Assembly: GCA_049841155.1 (NCBI GenBank)
Contig: JASGHI010000003.1
Span: 1,426,001-1,490,000 of the forward strand
Direction: 5' to 3'
DNA: 64,000 nt
Origin: ZC4RG30 sp049841155
GTDB lineage: Bacteria > Pseudomonadota > Gammaproteobacteria > Steroidobacterales > Steroidobacteraceae
The position numbers and the translations under genes are program-made. The notes under the pieces are model-generated. The model was not told the origin of the DNA. It worked only from the letters and a program-made list of their open reading frames with translations, and did not search any database. Shown in pieces: positions 42,701 to 51,502 of this stretch (position 1 is the stretch's first letter; the number at the start of each line of letters is the position of its first letter).

Positions 42701-43714
42701 TTACTTGGCCTTCGACCAGGCGATGGCCGTGTCGAGCATGCGGTTGGAGAAGCCCCACTCGTTGTCGTACCAGGAGCAGACCTTCACCAGGCCGCCGTCG
42801 ATCACCTTGGTGAGCGTGGCATCGAAGGTGGACGAGGCCGGATCGTGGTTGTAGTCGATCGACACCAGCGGCGCTTCGGTGTAGGCCAGCACGCCCTTGA
42901 GCGCGCCTTCGGCAGCCGATTTCACCAGCTTGTTCACTTCCTCGGCGGACGTGGCGCGCTTGGGGCGGAAGGTGAGATCCACCAGCGACACGTTGATGGT
43001 CGGCACGCGGATCGCGAAGCCGTCGAGCTTGCCCTTGAGCTGCGGCAGCACCAGGCCCACGGCCGCGGCGGCGCCGGTCTTGGTCGGGATCATCGACATG
43101 GTGGCCGAACGCGCGCGGCGCAGGTCCTCGTGGTAGACGTCCGTGAGCACCTGGTCGTTGGTGTAGGAGTGGATGGTGGTCATGAGGCCGCTCTCGATGC
43201 CGACGCTGTCGTGCAGCACCTTGGCGAGCGGCGCCAGGCAGTTGGTGGTGCAGGAGGCGTTGGAGACCACGGTCATGGCCGAGGTCAGCACGTCGTGGTT
43301 CACGCCGTAGACCACGGTGGCATCCACGTCGTTGCCGCCGGGGGCGGAGATCAGCACCCGCTTCGCGCCGCCGGCCAGGTGCGCCTGCGCCTTGGCCTTG
43401 CTGGCGAAGAAGCCGGTGCACTCGAACACCACGTCGACGCCGAGCTGGCCCCAGGGCAGCTTCGCCGGATCGCGCTCGGAGAGCACCTTGATGCGGTCGC
43501 CGTTGACGACCATGCAGTCGCCATCCACGGTCACGGTGCCGTTGAACTTGCCGTGGGCGGTGTCATAGCGCGTCAGGTGCGCGTTGGTGTTCGCATTGCC
43601 GAGGTCGTTGATCGCGACCACCTGGATTTCGCCGGTGCGCTTGGCCTCGTAGAGCGCCCGCAGGATGTTGCGGCCAATGCGTCCGTAACCGTTGATGCCA
43701 ACCTTGATCGCCAT
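42701..43714 (-). CDS. gap: Glyceraldehyde-3-phosphate dehydrogenase
   Basis: 337 residues from MAIKVGINGYGRIGRN; a 10-residue upstream extension to 43744 was rejected as it enters the intergenic region. The NAD-binding GINGYGRIGR motif is at about residues 6-15, and the active-site Cys in SNASCTTNCLAPLAK at about 150-164. A VAIND segment after the first strand fits NAD preference. It is 36 bases downstream of tkt and 10 upstream of pgk, matching lower glycolysis. Confidence 0.98.
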   Translation of the reverse strand: MAIKVGINGYGRIGRNILRALYEAKRTGEIQVVAINDLGNANTNAHLTRYDTAHGKFNGTVTVDGDCMVVNGDRIKVLSERDPAKLPWGQLGVDVVFECTGFFASKAKAQAHLAGGAKRVLISAPGGNDVDATVVYGVNHDVLTSAMTVVSNASCTTNCLAPLAKVLHDSVGIESGLMTTIHSYTNDQVLTDVYHEDLRRARSATMSMIPTKTGAAAAVGLVLPQLKGKLDGFAIRVPTINVSLVDLTFRPKRATSAEEVNKLVKSAAEGALKGVLAYTEAPLVSIDYNHDPASSTFDATLTKVIDGGLVKVCSWYDNEWGFSNRMLDTAIAWSKAK

Positions 43715-43750
43715 GATGTCTCCCTGTCTCCGCTTTGCTGTCATTTGCCG

Positions 43751-45748
43751 TCAGTTGATCAGATCCCGAACGGCCTGCTGCACATGCTCTGCAGTGAGGC
43801 CGAATTCCTTGAACAGGTCGCCCGCCTTGCCGGAGGCGCCGAAGTGGTCGATGCCGATGACGCGCCCGCCGCTGCCCACGTAGCGCCACCAGCCTGCCGT
43901 GGCACCGGCCTCCACGGCCACGCGGCGTGTCACGCTCTGCGGCAGCACGGACTGGCGCCAGGTCTCGTCCTGGGCATCGAAGACATCGGTGCTGGGCATG
44001 GACACCAGGCGCACGCGGCGGCCGGCGGCGTTGAGCGCATTCACGGCCTGCGCCGCGATCGCGACCTCGGAACCAGTGGCGATGACCAGCGCCTCGGGAG
44101 TGCCCGCCGGGTCGATGAGCACATAGCCGCCGCGGTGCACCGCGCGCTGCTGCCCGGCGGTGCGCGGCTGCTGCGGCAGGGCCTGGCGCGTCAGCGCCAG
44201 CGCCGTAGGGCCCTGGCTGCCATCCAGCGCATGGATCCAGGCCACAGCGGTCTCCAGCGCATCGCAGGGCCGCCACAGCGACAGATTCGGCATCAGGCGC
44301 AGGCTCGCGACATGCTCGATGGGCTGGTGCGTGGGACCGTCCTCGCCTAGGCCGATGGAGTCGTGGGTGTAGACCAGCACCACGCGCTGGCGCATCAGCG
44401 CCGCCAGGCGCACGGCATTGCGCGCATAGTCGGAGAACACGAGGAAGGTGCCGCCGTAGGGGCGGAAACCGCCGTGCAGCGACAGGCCATTCATCGCGGC
44501 CGTCATGGCGAACTCGCGCACGCCGTAGTTGATGTAGTTGCCGGAAGCATCCTCCGGCGTGACGGCGCGCGAATCCTTGCGGAAGGTGTTGTTCGAGCCG
44601 GTGAGATCCGCCGAACCGCCGACCAGCTCGCCGAGCCGGGGGCCGAGGGCCTCCAGCGCCACCTGCGAGGACTGGCGCGTGGCCTGCGGATCCTTCACGG
44701 CCAGCGCCGCCTGCAGTGCTCCCTGCGCCACGTCCTGCCAGCCGGAGGGCAGCTCGCCGCGCATGCGGCGCGCAAACTCGGCCGCCAGCTCCGGATGCGC
44801 CTTCTGGTAGGCCGCATAGCGCCCGCTCCAGGCCTGCTGGGCCGCGGCGCCGCGCGCGCGCTGGTCCCAGGCCTCGCGGATGGGTGCGGGAATCTCGAAG
44901 GGCGGTGCCGTCCAGCCGAGCCTCGCGCGGGCGCCGGCGATTTCCTCTGCGCCCAGCGGTTCGCCGTGCGCGCTCTTGCTGCCGGCGCGGGTGGGCGCGC
45001 CGAAACCGATCACGGTGCGGCAGCAGATGAGGGTCGGGCGCTCGGCGTCGGCCTGCGCGGCGCGCAGGGCAGCCAGCACCGCCTCGCCATCCTGGCCGTC
45101 GACGTCCGGGATCACCTGCCAGCCATAGGCCCTGAAGCGCTCCGGCGTATCGTCGGCGTACCAGCCCTTCACATTGCCGTCGATGGAGATGCCGTTGTCG
45201 TCGTACAGCACGATGAGCTTGCCCAGGTGCAGCGTGCCGGCGAGCGAACAGGCCTCGTGCGAGATGCCTTCCATGAGGCAGCCATCGCCGACGAACACAT
45301 AGGTGTGGTGGTCGACCACCTCATGGCCGGGCCGGTTGAACTCGGCAGCCAGCATCTTCTCCGCGAGAGCCATGCCCACCGCATTGGCCAGACCCTGGCC
45401 CAGCGGGCCGGTGGTGGTCTCGATGCCCAGTTCAGGATCGTGCTCGGGATGGCCGGGCGTGCGCGAGTGCAGCTGGCGGAAATGGCGGATGTCGTCGATG
45501 GAAAGCGGGTAGCCCGTCAGGTGCAGCACCGAATACAGCAGCATCGACGCATGGCCGTTGGAGAGCACGAAGCGGTCTCGGTCCCACCAGGTGGGGTCGC
45601 CGGGGTTGTGCTTGAGCACCTCCCGCCACAGCACTTCTGCCATGTCGGCCATGCCCATCGGGGCGCCTGGATGGCCGGATTTGGCCTGCTGTACGGCATC
45701 CATCGACAGCGCGCGGATGGCATTGGCGAGTTCTCGGCGGGAAAGCAT
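43751..45748 (-). CDS. tkt: Transketolase
   Basis: Thiamine-diphosphate enzyme of the pentose phosphate pathway, 665 residues. The TPP motif begins GDGCLMEGISHEACSLAG (about residues 154-171), with downstream Asn in YDDNGISI. The N-terminal LSMDAVQQAKSGHPGAPMGMA and the C-terminal EFGLTAEH region match TktA. It is the first gene of the tkt-gap-pgk-pyk operon, so sugar rearrangement is linked to lower glycolysis; a Calvin cycle is not supported here because no RuBisCO or phosphoribulokinase is in the window. Confidence 0.98.
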   Translation of the reverse strand: MLSRRELANAIRALSMDAVQQAKSGHPGAPMGMADMAEVLWREVLKHNPGDPTWWDRDRFVLSNGHASMLLYSVLHLTGYPLSIDDIRHFRQLHSRTPGHPEHDPELGIETTTGPLGQGLANAVGMALAEKMLAAEFNRPGHEVVDHHTYVFVGDGCLMEGISHEACSLAGTLHLGKLIVLYDDNGISIDGNVKGWYADDTPERFRAYGWQVIPDVDGQDGEAVLAALRAAQADAERPTLICCRTVIGFGAPTRAGSKSAHGEPLGAEEIAGARARLGWTAPPFEIPAPIREAWDQRARGAAAQQAWSGRYAAYQKAHPELAAEFARRMRGELPSGWQDVAQGALQAALAVKDPQATRQSSQVALEALGPRLGELVGGSADLTGSNNTFRKDSRAVTPEDASGNYINYGVREFAMTAAMNGLSLHGGFRPYGGTFLVFSDYARNAVRLAALMRQRVVLVYTHDSIGLGEDGPTHQPIEHVASLRLMPNLSLWRPCDALETAVAWIHALDGSQGPTALALTRQALPQQPRTAGQQRAVHRGGYVLIDPAGTPEALVIATGSEVAIAAQAVNALNAAGRRVRLVSMPSTDVFDAQDETWRQSVLPQSVTRRVAVEAGATAGWWRYVGSGGRVIGIDHFGASGKAGDLFKEFGLTAEHVQQAVRDLIN

Positions 45749-46014
45749 TACTGACGGGACGCCTTCTTCGACTTGCCGCTCTCGCGGCGGGGGAGCTCTC
45801 TATTGTCCGATGCTGCGCCGTGCATCGCAAATCAGCGCTGCGACCACCCCCGGCCGTGGCCACCTGACGACAGAATGCGACAGGCTGTGGATGCGGATCA
45901 CGATTGGGAACATGCCTGCAGGGCCGCGGCCGGTAGCTTGACGACGTTCACCCCGCGGTCAGGTACCAGCCCCTAAAGTAGCGGGGCGGATCATCCACGG
46001 AAACGGCCACATCG
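45749..46014. promoter_or_regulatory. Divergent region between tkt and cpdA
   Basis: 266 bases without a supported gene. It should hold the tkt-operon promoter on the minus strand and the cpdA promoter on the plus strand. A GCCCC-N9-GGGGC inverted repeat (about 45969-45987) lies 30 bases upstream of the TTG start of cpdA. A TTGACG hexamer near 45938 could be a plus-strand -35 box, but no convincing -10 was assigned. Confidence 0.35.
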
Positions 46015-46806
46015 TTGAATAACCTGACCAATTCCACCACCCGGCTGATGCAGCTCACGGACACCCACCTGTTCGGTGATCCGGGACGCTCGCTGCGGGG
46101 CGTAGCCACCCTGCCGGCGCTGCGCCAGACGCTGGCCGCCGCGCGCGCCGGGATAGAGGCCTGCCACGCCATCCTCGCCACCGGCGACCTCGTCCAGGAC
46201 GACCCGGCCGGCTATGCGCATTTCCGCGCCGAGTTCGGTGCGCTGGGCAAGCCCGTGCTGTGCATCCCCGGCAACCATGACGACGTGCCGGCCATGCGGG
46301 CCGCGCTGGCGCAGGCGCCCTTTGACCTCAGCCCGGTGCACGATCTGGGCGCCTGGCGCCTGGTGCAGCTGGACAGCAGCGTGCCCAGGGAAGTCGCCGG
46401 ACGCATCAAGCCCGCCGACCTTGCGCTGCTCGACGATGCGCTGGCCGGCGCCGGAGCGCGCCACGTGCTGGTTGCACTGCACCACCACCCCATACCCATG
46501 GGCAGTGCCTGGCTCGACACCATCGGTCTTGTCAACGCGGCAGAGTTCTTCGCCGTGCTCGACCGCCACGGCCCGGTCCGCGCCGTGCTCTTCGGCCACG
46601 TGCACCAGGCCTTCGACGGCGAGCGCCGCGGCGTGCGCCTGCTGGGCACTCCTTCGACCTGCTCGCAGTTCCGGCCCCGGTCGGACCATTTCGCCATCGA
46701 CGAGCGGCCACCGGCGTGGCGCGCCCTGCAGCTGCATGCCAATGGCAGCATCGACACGCAGCTGGGCTGGCTCGAACCACAGCAGGCGGCAAGACTGCAC
46801 GCCTGA
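46015..46806 (+). CDS. cpdA: 3',5'-cyclic-AMP phosphodiesterase CpdA
   Basis: Metallophosphoesterase of 263 residues. The metal sites are in QLTDTHLF (about residues 13-20), TGDLVQDD (about 56-63), PGNHDD (about 85-90), HHHPIP (about 154-159) and GHVHQAF (about 194-200), all present. The start codon is TTG; an internal ATG just before QLTDTH would remove the first 11 residues. cAMP hydrolysis is the known role of the family and would lower Crp-dependent gene expression, including carbon use. It converges on mpl with 6 bases between stops. Confidence 0.93.
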   Translation: MNNLTNSTTRLMQLTDTHLFGDPGRSLRGVATLPALRQTLAAARAGIEACHAILATGDLVQDDPAGYAHFRAEFGALGKPVLCIPGNHDDVPAMRAALAQAPFDLSPVHDLGAWRLVQLDSSVPREVAGRIKPADLALLDDALAGAGARHVLVALHHHPIPMGSAWLDTIGLVNAAEFFAVLDRHGPVRAVLFGHVHQAFDGERRGVRLLGTPSTCSQFRPRSDHFAIDERPPAWRALQLHANGSIDTQLGWLEPQQAARLHA

Positions 46807-46812
46807 TCCGCG

Positions 46813-48180
46813 TCAGCGGCCCTGCAGACGCTCCAGCAACCGCCGGTGCAGGCCGCCGAAGCCGCCGTTGCTCATGATGAGCACATGGTCGCCGGCACGC
46901 GCATCCGCCGCCAGCCGCGTCAGCAGCGCCTCGATGGTGGGCTCGGTTGCGGCGCGCGGCCCGAGCGAGCGCGCGACGGCCCCGGCATCCCATCCCAGGT
47001 CCGGCGGCGCGAACAGGTACACCGCATCGGCGCCGGCCAGGGAAGGCGCAAGAGTGTCCTTGTGCACGCCCATACGCATGGTGTTCGAGCGCGCTTCGAG
47101 CACCGCCACCAGCCGCGCATCGCCGATGCGGCGGCGCAGCCCGTCGATGGTGGTGGCAATCGCAGTGGGGTGATGGGCAAAGTCGTCGTAGATGCGGATG
47201 CCCGCGGCTTCGCCGGTGAGCTCCATGCGCCGCCGCACGCCGCGGAAACGCGCCAGCGCCTCCACGGCCCGCGCCACGGGCACGCCGGCATGACGCGCGG
47301 CGGCAACCGCAGCCAGCGCATTGGCCACATTGTGGGCGCCCATCATCGACCACTGCACGCGGCCGGCCACAGCGCCATCCAGCAGCACATCGAAACAGCC
47401 GGTGTCGCCACCGGCAAGCGCAGCCGCCCAGCGCATTCCCGGGCGCGGCTCGAGCGCGAAGCCTTCGCGCGGCGTCCAGCAGCCGCGCGCGATCACGTCA
47501 TCGAGGTTGGCATCGGCCGCGTTGTGCACCACCAGCCCGCCGCCCGGCACGATGCGCAGCAGATGGTTGAACTGCCGCTTGATGGCCTCGAGGTCCGCAT
47601 AGATGTCGGCATGGTCGAACTCGAGGTTGTTGAGGATCAGCGTGCGCGACCGGTAGTGCACGAACTTGGCGCGCTTGTCGAAGAAGGCCGTGTCGTATTC
47701 ATCGGCCTCGATGACGAAGAACGGCGTATCGCCCAGCCGCGCGCTGACGTCGAAGTTGCCGGGCACGCCGCCGATGAGAAAACCCGGCGCCAGGCCCGCA
47801 TCGTCGAGGATGTGCGCCAGCAGCGTCGAGGTGGTGGTCTTGCCATGGGTGCCGGCCACGGCCAGCACCCAGCGGTCCTTCAGCACCTCGCGCGACAGCC
47901 ACTCGGGCCCGGAGGTCCACGGGATCCGGCTCTCCAGCAGCGCCTCGACCACGGGCATGCCGCGCGTCATCACATTGCCGACCACGACCACATCGGGCGC
48001 GGGCATCAGCTGCGCGGCCTCGAAGCCCTCCACCACGTCGATGCCCAGCGCCGCAAGCTGCGTGCTCATCGGCGGGTACACATTGCGGTCCGAGCCGGTC
48101 ACGCGGTGGCCGGCGGCCCGCGCGATGGCCGCGATGCCGCCCATGAAGGTGCCGCAGATGCCCAGGATGTGGACGTGCAT
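46813..48180 (-). CDS. mpl: UDP-N-acetylmuramate:L-Ala-D-Glu-mDAP ligase
   Basis: Recycles murein tripeptide onto UDP-MurNAc, in the cytoplasm. It has 455 residues, normal. N-terminal Rossmann HILGICGTFMGGIAAIA is at about residues 4-20, and the Mur ligase P-loop GTHGKTTTSTLLA at about 111-123, with the ATP-binding domain EADEYDTAFFDKR (about 164-176). The C-terminal domain includes DDFAHHPTAIATT. It is the last gene before cpdA on the opposite strand. Confidence 0.97.
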   Translation of the reverse strand: MHVHILGICGTFMGGIAAIARAAGHRVTGSDRNVYPPMSTQLAALGIDVVEGFEAAQLMPAPDVVVVGNVMTRGMPVVEALLESRIPWTSGPEWLSREVLKDRWVLAVAGTHGKTTTSTLLAHILDDAGLAPGFLIGGVPGNFDVSARLGDTPFFVIEADEYDTAFFDKRAKFVHYRSRTLILNNLEFDHADIYADLEAIKRQFNHLLRIVPGGGLVVHNAADANLDDVIARGCWTPREGFALEPRPGMRWAAALAGGDTGCFDVLLDGAVAGRVQWSMMGAHNVANALAAVAAARHAGVPVARAVEALARFRGVRRRMELTGEAAGIRIYDDFAHHPTAIATTIDGLRRRIGDARLVAVLEARSNTMRMGVHKDTLAPSLAGADAVYLFAPPDLGWDAGAVARSLGPRAATEPTIEALLTRLAADARAGDHVLIMSNGGFGGLHRRLLERLQGR

Positions 48181-48183
48181 GGT

Positions 48184-48756
48184 TCAGCCGGCCAGCGGCG
48201 CGTCGCCCGCCAGAGTGCCGGGAAACACCGCCATCAGAAGGCCGCGCGTCAGCAGCGCCTGCGCGATCACCAGCACCACGCACACCGGACCCGGCCACTG
48301 TGTGGCCGACTGGAAGATGCGCGTGTTGACGATCAGCGCCCAGATGCCCAGCGCCACCACCAGGATGGAAACCGGAACCTGCCACGAAGGGTCTTCGCGC
48401 AGCCGCAGGAACAGCGCCATGCTGGAGGCGAACAGCGGCGCCAGCACCAGCTGGAAGCCGAACACGGCCATCGAAGTCTGCAGGAACCGCTCCGGCTTGC
48501 GCGCGACCTGCAGCATGAGCTTCACCCACACCAGCATCAGCGCGGTGTCCACGGCGAGCAGCAGCACGGGATGGCCGCCGCCACCCTGCGAAGGCAGCAG
48601 CGCGCCGAACCCCAGGCTCACCAGCGCATAGGCCACGATGGTCGCCAGCAGCAGCGAGGGAATGGCGGGAAGATCTTCCGGTCCGCGCCGCAGCCGCGCG
48701 ATGTCGACATAGACCTGCGCCGCCTCGACCAGTGCGTTGGTGGACTTCGCGCTCAA
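48184..48756 (-). CDS. Membrane protein of unknown function upstream of mpl
   Basis: 190 residues with about four or five hydrophobic segments (for example ALVSLGFGALL, LLAVDTALMLVWVKL, LVLAPLFASSMALFL, ILVVALGIWALIV). The start is TTG with AGGA 8 bases upstream (the CAGGAAGCACTT TTG context), placed 36 bases before the rnd start. A longer in-frame extension runs into rnd on the other strand and does not look coding. No family was recognised. It ends 3 bases before mpl, suggesting one transcript. Confidence 0.65.
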   Translation of the reverse strand: MSAKSTNALVEAAQVYVDIARLRRGPEDLPAIPSLLLATIVAYALVSLGFGALLPSQGGGGHPVLLLAVDTALMLVWVKLMLQVARKPERFLQTSMAVFGFQLVLAPLFASSMALFLRLREDPSWQVPVSILVVALGIWALIVNTRIFQSATQWPGPVCVVLVIAQALLTRGLLMAVFPGTLAGDAPLAG

Positions 48757-48792
48757 AAGTGCTTCCTGAATGTTTAGACTTGCCGATCTTAC

Positions 48793-49878
48793 ATGAGCAC
48801 TGCCCCGATTACGGACGGCGCCGCCATCGGTGCCCTCGCCACGCGCCTCGCCGGCGCACCCCGCATCGGACTCGACACCGAGTTCATGCGCGAACGCACC
48901 TATCGCCCGCAGCTGTGCCTGCTGCAGATGGCGCTGCCCGGCGAGATCTGCTGCATCGACCCGCTGGCCGAGGCCAGCCTCGAACCGCTGGCGCCGGCCA
49001 TGCGTGCACCGCAGGTGACGAAGATCATCCACGCCGCGCGCCAGGACCTGGAAGTGCTGTGGCCGCTGTTCGGCAGTCTCGAAGGCGTGTTCGACACGCA
49101 GATCGCCGCCGCCCTCACCGGCCTTCCGGCGCAGATCGGCTACAGCGACCTCGTGAACCGCCTGCTGGGTGTGCACCTGGCCAAGGCCGAGACCCGCACC
49201 GACTGGTCGCGCCGTCCGCTGACGGCCGCCCAGCTCACCTACGCCGCCGAAGACGTGGCGCACCTGGAAGCACTGCACGCAGCGCTGGTGGCAAGGCTCA
49301 AGGAAATGGGCCGCCTCGCGTGGCTGCAGGAGGAGCTCGAGGGCCTGGCGCTGCCCGGCAACCTGTTCGTGGATCCGGAGCGCGCCTGGGAACGCCTGCG
49401 CTGGGCCGGCGAACTGGACGAGGACCGCAGGCGGCTGCTGGGCCTGCTCGCGGCCTGGCGCGAGCGCCGCGCCGCCGAGAAAAACCGCCCCCGCAGCTGG
49501 ATCCTCGATGATGCCGGCCTGCGCAATCTCGTACTGCAGGCCCCACGCGACATGGCCGCACTGATGCAGGTGCCGGAACTGACGCCCGGCTTCGTGGAAC
49601 GCAGCGGCGCAGCACTGCTGGAAGTGATCGACGCTGCGGCACTGCCTGCCCGCCTGCCGCCGCCACCGTCACGACCGCGGCCGGATCCGGAAAAGACGGC
49701 GCTGGTGAAGCGGCTGTCCGCAGTCGTGCAAACCGTGGCGGGCGAACTGAAGCTCAGCCCCGAGATTCTTGCCACGCGGCGCGAACTGGAACAGATCGCC
49801 AGCAGCGTCACGGATGTACAGGTGCTGCGCGGCTGGCGCCGCGAAGTGATCGGCGAGCGCCTGCTCGCGGGGATCTGA
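48793..49878 (+). CDS. rnd: Ribonuclease D
   Basis: 3'-5' exoribonuclease acting on tRNA and other RNAs, 361 residues. DEDD exonuclease motifs are IGLDTEFMRERTY (Exo I, about residues 25-37), IHAARQDLEVL (Exo II, about 79-89), and YAAEDVAHL (Exo III, about 150-158). HRDC-type domains follow (about 205-355). A TAGACT hexamer ends 12 bases before the ATG, so the leader may be very short. It is divergent from the membrane protein gene by 36 bases. Confidence 0.96.
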   Translation: MSTAPITDGAAIGALATRLAGAPRIGLDTEFMRERTYRPQLCLLQMALPGEICCIDPLAEASLEPLAPAMRAPQVTKIIHAARQDLEVLWPLFGSLEGVFDTQIAAALTGLPAQIGYSDLVNRLLGVHLAKAETRTDWSRRPLTAAQLTYAAEDVAHLEALHAALVARLKEMGRLAWLQEELEGLALPGNLFVDPERAWERLRWAGELDEDRRRLLGLLAAWRERRAAEKNRPRSWILDDAGLRNLVLQAPRDMAALMQVPELTPGFVERSGAALLEVIDAAALPARLPPPPSRPRPDPEKTALVKRLSAVVQTVAGELKLSPEILATRRELEQIASSVTDVQVLRGWRREVIGERLLAGI

Positions 49879-49905
49879 AACCCCTACGGAGTGCGCGGCC
49901 GCCGG

Positions 49906-50424
49906 TCAGGCGTCGCCGACAGGCCTGATGTGCGGCGCGAGAAAGACCAGAAAGTCCGCCTTGCCCAGCGGCACACCGAGCTTGCGCAGGATGGCGTACG
50001 TCGTCGTGATGTGGAAATACAGGTTCGGCATCAGGTAGTCGTTGACGTACTGGCGCGCGGGCAGCACGCAATACAGATCCGGACCCATGCCGACACGCTT
50101 GTCTTCATCCAGCCTGGCATCGCCGGCATCGATGCCGGCAACCAGCTCCCTGGTCTGGCCGATGTGCGCGCGCGCCAGTTGCACCGTGTCGACTTCCTTT
50201 GCCAGGTTCTTCACCGGCTGGCCGGCGCACCACTGCGCAAAGCCGCGCGGCTGGTTGCAGGCGAAGGCGATCTGCGCGCCCAGCGGGAACATGTCCGGCG
50301 CCAGGCGCTGCTGCAGCGCCGCTTCGAGGTCCAGGTGTTTCGCGCCGACGTCGAGGATGTGCCCCAGCGTGTCGAGACGCGAGAGGAAGATGCGCCGGAT
50401 TTCGGCGATTTCTGGACCGGGCAT
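49906..50424 (-). CDS. DUF1993 family protein
   Basis: 172 residues, alpha-helical, related to the DinB-like four-helix fold. The N-terminal LSRLDTLGHILD and the C-terminal MPNLYFHITTTYAILRKLGVPLGKADFL (about residues 131-158) match the family, with a conserved His in the FHITTTY helix. It has no known function. It ends 27 bases from the rnd stop in convergent orientation and lies 24 bases downstream of adk. Confidence 0.85.
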   Translation of the reverse strand: MPGPEIAEIRRIFLSRLDTLGHILDVGAKHLDLEAALQQRLAPDMFPLGAQIAFACNQPRGFAQWCAGQPVKNLAKEVDTVQLARAHIGQTRELVAGIDAGDARLDEDKRVGMGPDLYCVLPARQYVNDYLMPNLYFHITTTYAILRKLGVPLGKADFLVFLAPHIRPVGDA

Positions 50425-50448
50425 GTGGACTCCCTGCTTTGCCAGAGA

Positions 50449-51393
50449 CTACTTCTTGCGGGCCGGGCGGCGGGTGGACCGGGAGCGTGCGGCAGGCCGG
50501 GCCTTCGCCTTCGCCTTGGTTTTCACCTTGGCCTTTGCCTTGACCCGCGCTTTCGATCCGGCCTTCGACTTCACGGCAGCCTTTTTCCGCGGCGCTGCCT
50601 TCTTCTTCGCGACAGCCTTCTTCTTCGCAGTGGCCCGTTTCTTCGGAGCAGCCTTTTTTCCGCGCACCACTTTCCTCGCGGGTTGCTTTTTCGCGGGCTG
50701 CTTCTTCGCGCGCGCGGTCTTCACCTTCACGCCCGGCACCGCCGGCTGCGTGAGCGCACGGACCAGCAATTGCGTTATCGCGTCGATGTCGCCCTGCGCA
50801 TCGATGGACTGCAGCAACTTGCGCCGGCTGTAGTAGCCCAGCAGCGGCCGCGTCTGCGACTCGTACACCTTGAGGCGCTGCACCACGGTTTCTTCATTGT
50901 CGTCCGGGCGCTGGAACAGCAGCGGAGCACCCTCGCACACCTGGCAGCGCGGCTGGCCACCCAGCGGCATCGAATAGATGTTGTACACGCGTCCGCACTG
51001 CTGGCAGCTGCGGCGGCCGGCGATGCGGCGCGTGAGCTCCACATAGGGCACGTTCATCTGCACCACACTGGTCAGCGGCTTGCCCATGGCGGAGAGCATC
51101 TGGTCCAGCGCCTCGGCCTGCGCGATGTTGCGCGGAAAGCCATCGAGGATGAAGCCGTTGGCGGTGTCGGCCTCGGCCAGGCGCTCGCGGATCATGCCCA
51201 GCACGATGGCATCGTCAACCAGCTTGCCGGCCTGCATCGCATCCTTCGCCGCAAGTCCCAGCGGCGTGCCGCGCGCGACGGCCGAGCGCAACAGGTCACC
51301 GGTGGAAATCTGCGGAATGCCGAAGCGTTGCACCAGGCGCTGGGACTGGGTGCCTTTTCCGGAGCCGGGGGCCCCTAGCAGTACGATGCGCAT
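50449..51393 (-). CDS. adk: Adenylate kinase with long Lys/Ala-rich C-terminal tail
   Basis: Makes two ADP from AMP and ATP. The catalytic core covers residues 1-226: G-loop GAPGSGKGT (7-15), STGDLLR (30-36), GFPRN (85-89) and a LID domain with four Cys at 130, 133, 150 and 153, a zinc-binding pattern seen in Gram-positive and some proteobacterial enzymes. Residues 227-314 are an 88-residue, almost purely Lys/Ala/Arg/Pro tail with KKA and KAK repeats, like histone H1 or AlgP tails. E. coli Adk is 214 residues. The frame is open without a break. The tail is probably disordered and could bind DNA, RNA or polyphosphate, which is inference. Essential gene, divergent from the phosphofructokinase. 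Confidence 0.93.
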   Translation of the reverse strand: MRIVLLGAPGSGKGTQSQRLVQRFGIPQISTGDLLRSAVARGTPLGLAAKDAMQAGKLVDDAIVLGMIRERLAEADTANGFILDGFPRNIAQAEALDQMLSAMGKPLTSVVQMNVPYVELTRRIAGRRSCQQCGRVYNIYSMPLGGQPRCQVCEGAPLLFQRPDDNEETVVQRLKVYESQTRPLLGYYSRRKLLQSIDAQGDIDAITQLLVRALTQPAVPGVKVKTARAKKQPAKKQPARKVVRGKKAAPKKRATAKKKAVAKKKAAPRKKAAVKSKAGSKARVKAKAKVKTKAKAKARPAARSRSTRRPARKK

Positions 51394-51419
51394 GAGACCT
51401 GTTTGTTATTGAATGGACA

Positions 51420-51449
51420 TTGAACGAACGGGCACAGTACCGATACGCT
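51420..51449 (+). promoter_or_regulatory. Candidate promoter for the phosphofructokinase gene
   Basis: TTGAAC (51420-51425) and TACGCT (51444-51449) are separated by 18 bases, 53 bases upstream of the ATG. It lies in the 109-base divergent gap with adk. Moderate match only. Confidence 0.3.
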
Positions 51450-51502
51450 CACCTCCGGTCAAACCCCGCATCCGCTGCTGCCGACGCTTCCGGAGACCCA
51501 CC

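Noticed and set aside
43751..45748. The tkt-gap-pgk-pyk operon as a Calvin-cycle operon
   Set aside because: No RuBisCO, phosphoribulokinase or carboxysome genes are seen; a glycolysis/pentose-phosphate role explains the order.
50449..50716. A frameshift in adk as explanation for the tail
   Set aside because: The reading frame is uninterrupted, the tail is low-complexity in the annotated frame, and the stop is followed by a normal gap to the DUF1993 gene.
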